Origin: CAYUCE01 sp964443275
Lineage (GTDB): Bacteria > Bipolaricaulota > Bipolaricaulia > CAYUCE01
DNA: 27,290 bases
Assembly: GCA_964443275.1 (NCBI GenBank)
Contig: CAYUCE010000024.1
Coordinates: 1 to 27,290 of the forward strand
Direction: 5' to 3'
Shown here piece by piece: positions 23,162 to 27,290 of the stretch. Below the pieces are notes generated by a model. The model was not told the DNA's origin and did no database searches. It saw nothing but the letters and a program-made list of their open reading frames with translations. The stretch's first letter is position 1, and each line of letters starts with the position of its first letter. The position numbers were made by a program, and so were the translations under genes.

Positions 23162-24622
23162 TTATCCTTTAACTACAATCAGAGGGCGCACCTTGGCCAC
23201 CTTCTGGTTTATCCCCGAATTGTGAGCAGCTTCCACTACCGTAGATACGTCCTTATACGCCCCGGGAGCTTCTTCTGCCACCCCGGGCATGGAATGGGCC
23301 TTTATAAGTATACCTTGGGTTTTTAACTTTTGCAGGACGTCCTCTCCCCAATACTGTTTTTTAGCTTGTCTTCGAGACATAGCCCTTCCCGCACCGTGAA
23401 CCCCGGATCCAAATACTTCTTCCATGCCCAAAGAGGTGCCTCTTAGAATATAAGATGAAGTTCCCATGGTGCCTCCGACAAGTGTGGGATGACCAAAATC
23501 ACGGTAAGCCGGCGGATTTTCTTTCCTACCGGGGCCGAAAGCACGAGTTGAGCCCTTGCGGTGAACTAACAATTTCCTTTCCTGGCCATTTACCTGATGG
23601 GTCTCTAGCTTTACATTATTGTGGGCCACTTCGTAAAGGGTACGAATCTCCCGTTCATCTACTCCAATTACCTGATTAAAGGACTTCCTCACCAGGTGGG
23701 TGATAGTCTGACGGTTGGCAAAAGCGCAGTTTATGCCGCAGTTTACCGCTGAAATATACTTTTTTCCTTCCTCGCTACGGATAGGTGCACAAACCAGTTC
23801 CTTTTCCCTTATTGGAATGTCGTATTTTTTGCTAGCTTTCTCCAATTCCTTAAGATAGTCCTGGCCGATTTGATGGCCTAGCGCCCGGGAGCCGGTATGA
23901 ATGAAGATGACCACTTGATCCTTTTCCAGCCCGTATGTGGTCGCAGCATCCTTATCATAGATCTCTTCCACGTACTGAACTTCCAGATAGTGGTTACCGG
24001 AGCCTAAAGTTCCTACCTGTTTGAATTGGCGCTGTTTGGCCTTTTGGCTTACATTGGCCGGATCGGCACCTTCCATACAGCCATTTTCTTCGATATATTC
24101 CAAATCCTCCTCTAAACCGTAGCCTCTCTCCAAGGCAAACTTGGCCCCCTTTACCAGCACTTCATCAATTTGCCCGTAGGATAGTTTGATATCTCCTTCC
24201 GAGCCCAGGCCGGCGGGCACGTCCTTGAACAAGCGATCTCCCAGATGGCCTTTTTTGTCTTCAATCTCGCCTCTCCTCAGGGGAGTAGTTAAACATCTCA
24301 CCCCGCAGTTGATGTCAAATCCCACCCCTCCCATGGCCACCACTCCTTCTTCTGGATCAAAAGCCCCTACTCCCCCAATGGGGAAACCGTAGCCGGGATG
24401 GACATCAGGCATAGCAAAAGCTGCTTTAACAATTCCCGGAAGGCTGGCCACGTTCTTAACTTGCTTTAGGGCATTCCATTCCTTGCCTTGTTTTACATCT
24501 TCTAACAAATGATCTATCGTTTTTTGGCTGGCGTAAATCCGACCGGGCACCCTCATCTCATCCACTTGGGGAAGCTCCCATACGTAGTCGGAAATCTTTT
24601 CTAATTTAAGTTGCTCAGACAT
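23162..24622 (-). CDS. rtcB: RNA-splicing ligase RtcB (3'-phosphate/5'-OH RNA ligase)
   Basis: The product is 486 residues. RtcB joins RNA 2',3'-cyclic phosphate or 3'-phosphate ends to 5'-OH ends, using GTP and Mn2+. Metal and catalytic residues are all present: Cys106 (FDINCGVR), His211 (GSGNHYLEV), His242 (HTGSRALGHQ), His334 (EVAHNN) and the guanylylated His409 (GSGVHGAGRAMSR). These line up with Cys98, His203, His234, His329 and His404 of the Pyrococcus enzyme. The start at 24622 has AAGGAGG 8 nt upstream; a longer frame from 24658 overlaps the archease end and is rejected. Archease, the RtcB activator, is 17 bp upstream. No rtcR/rtcA genes are present. Confidence 0.96.
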   Translation of the reverse strand: MSEQLKLEKISDYVWELPQVDEMRVPGRIYASQKTIDHLLEDVKQGKEWNALKQVKNVASLPGIVKAAFAMPDVHPGYGFPIGGVGAFDPEEGVVAMGGVGFDINCGVRCLTTPLRRGEIEDKKGHLGDRLFKDVPAGLGSEGDIKLSYGQIDEVLVKGAKFALERGYGLEEDLEYIEENGCMEGADPANVSQKAKQRQFKQVGTLGSGNHYLEVQYVEEIYDKDAATTYGLEKDQVVIFIHTGSRALGHQIGQDYLKELEKASKKYDIPIREKELVCAPIRSEEGKKYISAVNCGINCAFANRQTITHLVRKSFNQVIGVDEREIRTLYEVAHNNVKLETHQVNGQERKLLVHRKGSTRAFGPGRKENPPAYRDFGHPTLVGGTMGTSSYILRGTSLGMEEVFGSGVHGAGRAMSRRQAKKQYWGEDVLQKLKTQGILIKAHSMPGVAEEAPGAYKDVSTVVEAAHNSGINQKVAKVRPLIVVKG

Positions 24623-24639
24623 ATATAATCCCCTCCTTA

Positions 24640-25065
24640 CTATACATCTACCACACACTGGGCGTAATATTTGCCCTCTTTCTCCTCAAATTTGACCCCC
24701 TGATAGGTGGCGGCTTTGACTTCCGTCTTTATACCATGTTTTTTAATATCTAAGGGTTCTCCAAACGCCTTACCCTCAATTTCAAATATTCCTTCCCCCT
24801 GGCCAATTTTGGCCTCGAAATCGGAGAAAACCAAGCCGGTAATATCTTTAAGCAATATAAGCTCTCCCAACCATTCTACAAATAGTGTATCCATACTGGC
24901 TGACTTAGTATAGACTTCAACTTCCTCTACAGGCTCTACGTTCTCTATTTGAACCATCAAATTAAATAAGGCCTTAGCCCCTTGTACAAAGGCCTCCTCC
25001 GGTGTGTTACCAATTCCCAAAAGACCTTCTTCTCCGCCGTGTTCTAAGTATTTGTAAGGTGACAT
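24640..25065 (-). CDS. Archease family protein
   Basis: The product is 141 residues, the family's normal length. Archease speeds RtcB guanylylation and turnover and is metal dependent. The match is clearest at 'TPEEAFVQGAKALFNLMVQ', 'LFVEWLGELILLKD', 'GKAFGEPLDIKKHGIKTEVKAATYQGVKF' and the terminal 'YAQCVVDV', whose Asp is a metal ligand in the family. The N-terminal signature normally reads H-T/G-A-D-x-G. Here it is 'EHGGEEG', so the usual metal-binding Asp is replaced by Glu. SD AGGT lies 5 nt before the ATG. It sits between thpR and rtcB, all on one strand. Confidence 0.85.
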   Translation of the reverse strand: MSPYKYLEHGGEEGLLGIGNTPEEAFVQGAKALFNLMVQIENVEPVEEVEVYTKSASMDTLFVEWLGELILLKDITGLVFSDFEAKIGQGEGIFEIEGKAFGEPLDIKKHGIKTEVKAATYQGVKFEEKEGKYYAQCVVDV

Positions 25066-25081
25066 ATTGACCTAATGCAGC

Positions 25082-25099
25082 GGAACCTTTAAAGGTTCC
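25082..25099. repeat. 18-bp perfect palindrome between thpR and archease genes
   Basis: GGAACCTTTAAAGGTTCC is fully self-complementary. In RNA it gives a 6-7-bp hairpin inside the polycistronic message, 16 nt before the archease start. It could be a processing or stability element, or a DNA-binding site. Confidence 0.5.
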
Positions 25100-25111
25100 A
25101 CTTTAGTATTT

Positions 25112-25678
25112 TTATCCGAAACTGTGCTTGAATACCGGCGTATAGATCGGCCCTTCCGGAGTGAGCTTACTTTCCATCAAAGTAAGTCCCTCCGCTTCAG
25201 CCTGGATAGGTTCTTTGATTTTGTAACTTTCCACTTGGTTAGCCAAGGGCTTAACTTTACTCTGGTTTCTCTCCTTCACCCGCCCTAAGGTTATGTGAGG
25301 TATATACTTTCTACCCTCCGGTTCAAAGCCTATCTTTTCCAGCTCCTCTTCCAGGTTTTGATTTAGCTTATGTATCTCTTCCGGCTCCTCGTTCGAGCCG
25401 ACCCAGATAACCCGCAATCTCCTCAAATTGGGGAAAACCCCAACTTTGTCCAGAGTCATTGGGAATGGAGTGACCGAACCAACTGCTTTTTTCGATTTTT
25501 CTTTTATCGTTTCCACTTTATTTTGGTCTATATCCCCTAAAAATTTCATGGTGATATGCAAGTTCTCTTCATCAACCCAGTTTACTTTAGCCTCCGTATT
25601 GTTCGCAAAAGAAGCTATTATATCTTTTAACCTGCTGGTAACTTCATCTAATAATTCAATGCAGAAGAAGGTGCGCAA
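25112..25678 (-). CDS. thpR: RNA 2',3'-cyclic phosphodiesterase (2H family)
   Basis: The product is 188 residues, a 2H phosphoesterase formerly called 2'-5' RNA ligase. The two catalytic H-x-T motifs are HITM (41-44) and HITL (128-131), and the N-terminus 'RTFFCIELLDEV' is typical. It opens 2',3'-cyclic phosphate RNA ends to 2'-phosphates, the same ends RtcB seals, so the two may compete on or sort broken RNA. The start is TTG with GGAGGTG 8 nt upstream. It follows pyrI by 43 bp and precedes archease and rtcB, forming an RNA-repair group. Confidence 0.92.
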   Translation of the reverse strand: MRTFFCIELLDEVTSRLKDIIASFANNTEAKVNWVDEENLHITMKFLGDIDQNKVETIKEKSKKAVGSVTPFPMTLDKVGVFPNLRRLRVIWVGSNEEPEEIHKLNQNLEEELEKIGFEPEGRKYIPHITLGRVKERNQSKVKPLANQVESYKIKEPIQAEAEGLTLMESKLTPEGPIYTPVFKHSFG

Positions 25679-25721
25679 AAGCTTTCACCTCCAGGATATA
25701 GTTTTCCATGGTCTGGATAAC

Positions 25722-26195
25722 CTAGGAGACTATCTCTATTTCCTCTTGAGTAACCAAATCCTCGCAGTAATGACAGCGAAGCTTTACCGGATCCTCGCTC
25801 TCGGTAATAAAATAAGAGGTAACTCCCTCATCGCTGTTAGTGATGCAGTTTCTGTTGGGGCATTTTAGGATACCCGCCAGGTTATCGGGCAGCTTAACCT
25901 TCTTTTTCTCCTTCACTTGGAAATCTTCAATTATATTTACGGTGGCATTGGGAGAGACGATGGCAATCTTATCAAGTACCTGACCGGACAGTTTCTTGTT
26001 TTCCACCTTTACCACATCTTTGCTGCCCGGCTCCATGGTACTGCTGGCCACATTCATAGCGGTAATGACGGTATGGGGAAAGCCTTCGTCTATTTGTAAT
26101 ATTCGCAAGACAGTAGGAGAAAGTCCGGGCCGGATATGATCTATCACCGTACCATTTTTTATTTTGGTTACCTTAAGCTCGGCTTCTGGGTTCAT
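25722..26195 (-). CDS. pyrI: Aspartate carbamoyltransferase regulatory chain
   Basis: The product is 157 residues. PyrI binds nucleotides and bridges PyrB trimers for allosteric control of pyrimidine synthesis. The N-terminal allosteric domain holds 'KNGTVIDHIRPG' and 'NVASSTMEPGSKDVVKVENKKL'. The C-terminal zinc site has Cys112, Cys117, Cys141 and Cys144 ('CPNRNCITN', 'LRCHYCE'), which contact PyrB. Its ATG overlaps the pyrB TGA (ATGA), so the subunits are translationally coupled. Confidence 0.96.
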   Translation of the reverse strand: MNPEAELKVTKIKNGTVIDHIRPGLSPTVLRILQIDEGFPHTVITAMNVASSTMEPGSKDVVKVENKKLSGQVLDKIAIVSPNATVNIIEDFQVKEKKKVKLPDNLAGILKCPNRNCITNSDEGVTSYFITESEDPVKLRCHYCEDLVTQEEIEIVS

Positions 26196-27124
26196 TGCAG
26201 TTCCACCCCCAAAAGCAGCGCCAGTAAAGCCATTCGTACCGGTATACCGTTCTTGGCCTGATCAAAATACTTGGCCTGGGGAAATTGATCTACTTCTGGT
26301 GCTATCTCGTCCACCCGAGGAAGAGGGTGCATTATGATCGCCTGATCAGAAAGCTTCTGGGCAACTTCTTTGGTAAGCACGTAGGCTCCCTTGACCTTTT
26401 CGTATTCTTCTATATCCGGGAACCTCTCCTTTTGGATCCTGGTCATATAGGCCACGTCTAAGCCGGTGATGTCTAGCTTCTCCTCCTCGAAATAGGTAAT
26501 TTTCCCTTTCATTTCATTTAAAAGTGTTTGGGGCATTTTTAAGTTGGGAGGGGATATTAGCCTCAGGGTAACATCGTCAAAATTGGTCAGTGCCGTCATT
26601 AAGGAGTGAACGGTCCGGCCGTACTTTAAGTCCCCTATCAGCCCGATTGTTAGCCCATCTATCCGGTGATGATACTTATCAATAGTAAATAGGTCCAGCA
26701 AGGTTTGAGTAGGATGCTGATTAGCACCGTCTCCGGCGTTTATGATTGGAACCCCGGTAACATCGGCAGCCAGCCGAGCACTTCCTTCTAGTGGGTGCCT
26801 GATAACGATAATATCCGAATACCCTTCCGCCATTTTTACTGTATCAACCAAAGTCTCTCCCTTTCGGACACTGGTTCCTTCCGGGCTGGAGAAGCCGATG
26901 ACTTCCCCTCCCGAGCGCTGCATGGCACTGGCAAAGGAGAGCTGAGTCCTGGTACTGGGCTCAAAGAAAAGGGATCCCAGGACTCTCCCGGCAAGGCGGG
27001 GAGGCTTGGAAACTGCCAGCTTGGCTGTCTTGATGACCGCTTCAATGTTGGTTCGAGAAAACTCTCGAATGGAGATAACGTCTTCCAGATCCCACTTTTG
27101 GCTGTCTTTCTTTTTTACCTCCAT
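26192..27124 (-). CDS. pyrB: Aspartate carbamoyltransferase catalytic chain
   Basis: The product is 310 residues, the standard size. It condenses carbamoyl phosphate and aspartate, the committed pyrimidine step. Motifs are the carbamoyl-phosphate site STRT (57-60), Lys88 in the 80s loop (VRKGETL), HPTQ (137-140) and HPLPR (266-270). No SD precedes the ATG, and the predicted transcription start is only about 5 nt upstream, so translation is probably almost leaderless. No PyrR-type attenuator or leader peptide fits in that space. It heads a same-strand string pyrB-pyrI-thpR-archease-rtcB. Confidence 0.96.
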   Translation of the reverse strand: MEVKKKDSQKWDLEDVISIREFSRTNIEAVIKTAKLAVSKPPRLAGRVLGSLFFEPSTRTQLSFASAMQRSGGEVIGFSSPEGTSVRKGETLVDTVKMAEGYSDIIVIRHPLEGSARLAADVTGVPIINAGDGANQHPTQTLLDLFTIDKYHHRIDGLTIGLIGDLKYGRTVHSLMTALTNFDDVTLRLISPPNLKMPQTLLNEMKGKITYFEEEKLDITGLDVAYMTRIQKERFPDIEEYEKVKGAYVLTKEVAQKLSDQAIIMHPLPRVDEIAPEVDQFPQAKYFDQAKNGIPVRMALLALLLGVELQ

Positions 27125-27135
27125 AAGTTACAAAA

Positions 27136-27164
27136 ATTATAGGTGTTTGAAGCCAATTTTTCAA
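27136..27164 (-). promoter_or_regulatory. Promoter of the pyrB operon
   Basis: On the minus strand TTGAAA (27164-27159), 17 bp, perfect TATAAT (27141-27136). The -10 box ends 12 nt before the ATG, leaving almost no 5'-UTR. Confidence 0.7.
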
Positions 27165-27180
27165 ATTTTTGATGGGTATT

Positions 27181-27209
27181 TTGACAAGGTTTCGGGAAGC
27201 TTATATAAT
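27181..27209 (+). promoter_or_regulatory. Consensus promoter of the tRNA gene
   Basis: A perfect TTGACA (27181-27186), 17-bp spacer and perfect TATAAT (27204-27209) lie 10 bp before the tRNA. The -35 box is 16 bp from the divergent pyrB -35 box. Confidence 0.8.
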
Positions 27210-27219
27210 TTGAATACAG

Positions 27220-27290
27220 GCCAAGGTGGCGGAACTGGCAGACGCGCGGGATTCAAAATCCCGTGGTCCTCTGGACCGTGCGGGTTCGAC
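27220..27290 (+). tRNA. tRNA-Leu(CAA), 3' end outside the window
   Basis: The acceptor strand GCCAAGG is followed by a D arm (GCG...CGC), the anticodon stem CGGGA/TCCCG with loop TTCAAAA (anticodon CAA at 27254-27256), a long class II variable arm (GGTCC-TCT-GGACC) and the start of the T arm (GGGTTCGAC). It reads UUG leucine codons. The sequence is cut before the acceptor 3' strand. Confidence 0.93.

Noticed and set aside
24623..24658. Longer RtcB start at 24658
   Set aside because: It would overlap the archease coding end and has no SD site; AAGGAGG precedes 24622.
25656..25709. 17-residue ORF between pyrI and thpR
   Set aside because: No SD site, and it overlaps the thpR start out of frame.
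1..27290. CRISPR arrays, toxin-antitoxin pairs, integrases, transposases or phage genes
   Set aside because: No regularly spaced repeats and no matching proteins were seen on either strand.

Overview
The window looks like a chromosomal segment from a bacterium of moderate GC content with an outer membrane or similar envelope. The signs are a small protein with a signal peptide and a beta-barrel-like C-terminus, a LolA-like lipoprotein-carrier protein, a large secreted beta-helix protein and bacterial sigma-70 promoters. Bacterial pyrI next to pyrB, an archease/RtcB RNA-repair pair and a DUF4004/bactofilin locus fit a deep-branching anaerobe such as Bipolaricaulota or a diderm-related Bacillota lineage. 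This placement is inference; no rRNA gene is present. Several genes start with TTG behind a strong Shine-Dalgarno (SD) site.

Layout. (1) 1-5.8 kb, accessory and secreted functions: a small exported protein, a PQQ-type sugar dehydrogenase with an odd C-terminus, and a beta-helix protein divergent from a cysteine-motif protein. Those two share a strikingly symmetric promoter/operator. An alpha/beta hydrolase and a frameshifted AlkD-like DNA glycosylase follow. (2) 6.1-8.2 kb, membrane proteins in several reading-frame fragments. (3) 8.3-12.5 kb: a nitroreductase, a LolA-like plus thioredoxin-like pair, an M48/Ste24-type protease and a tiny hydrophobic protein. (4) 12.5-14.8 kb: a DUF4004 regulator with a broken bactofilin-like gene, a 201-bp MITE-like element with terminal inverted repeats, and a GNAT acetyltransferase split by an in-frame amber codon. 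(5) 14.9-19.8 kb on the plus strand: an Rrf2-type regulator with a likely autoregulatory operator and an SDR oxidoreductase, then nadE-mutL. (6) 19.8-27.1 kb on the minus strand: pyrB-pyrI-thpR-archease-rtcB, then a barrel-like protein and topA. topA has its own promoter and a leader holding a 122-nt rod-like stem-loop. (7) A tRNA-Leu(CAA) with a consensus promoter runs off the right end.

The halves contrast. From 5 to 14.8 kb, five accessory loci are interrupted (frameshifts, apparent internal deletions, one in-frame stop). From 14.9 kb to the end every housekeeping gene is intact, so random sequencing error is a poor overall explanation, though single indels could still be errors. I found no CRISPR array, transposase, integrase or recognisable defence system. 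The most notable unexplained structures are the symmetric divergent operator at 3.64-3.69 kb, the topA leader RNA or repeat, the pyrimidine/RNA-repair gene string with a nearly leaderless pyrB, and the cluster of broken genes.
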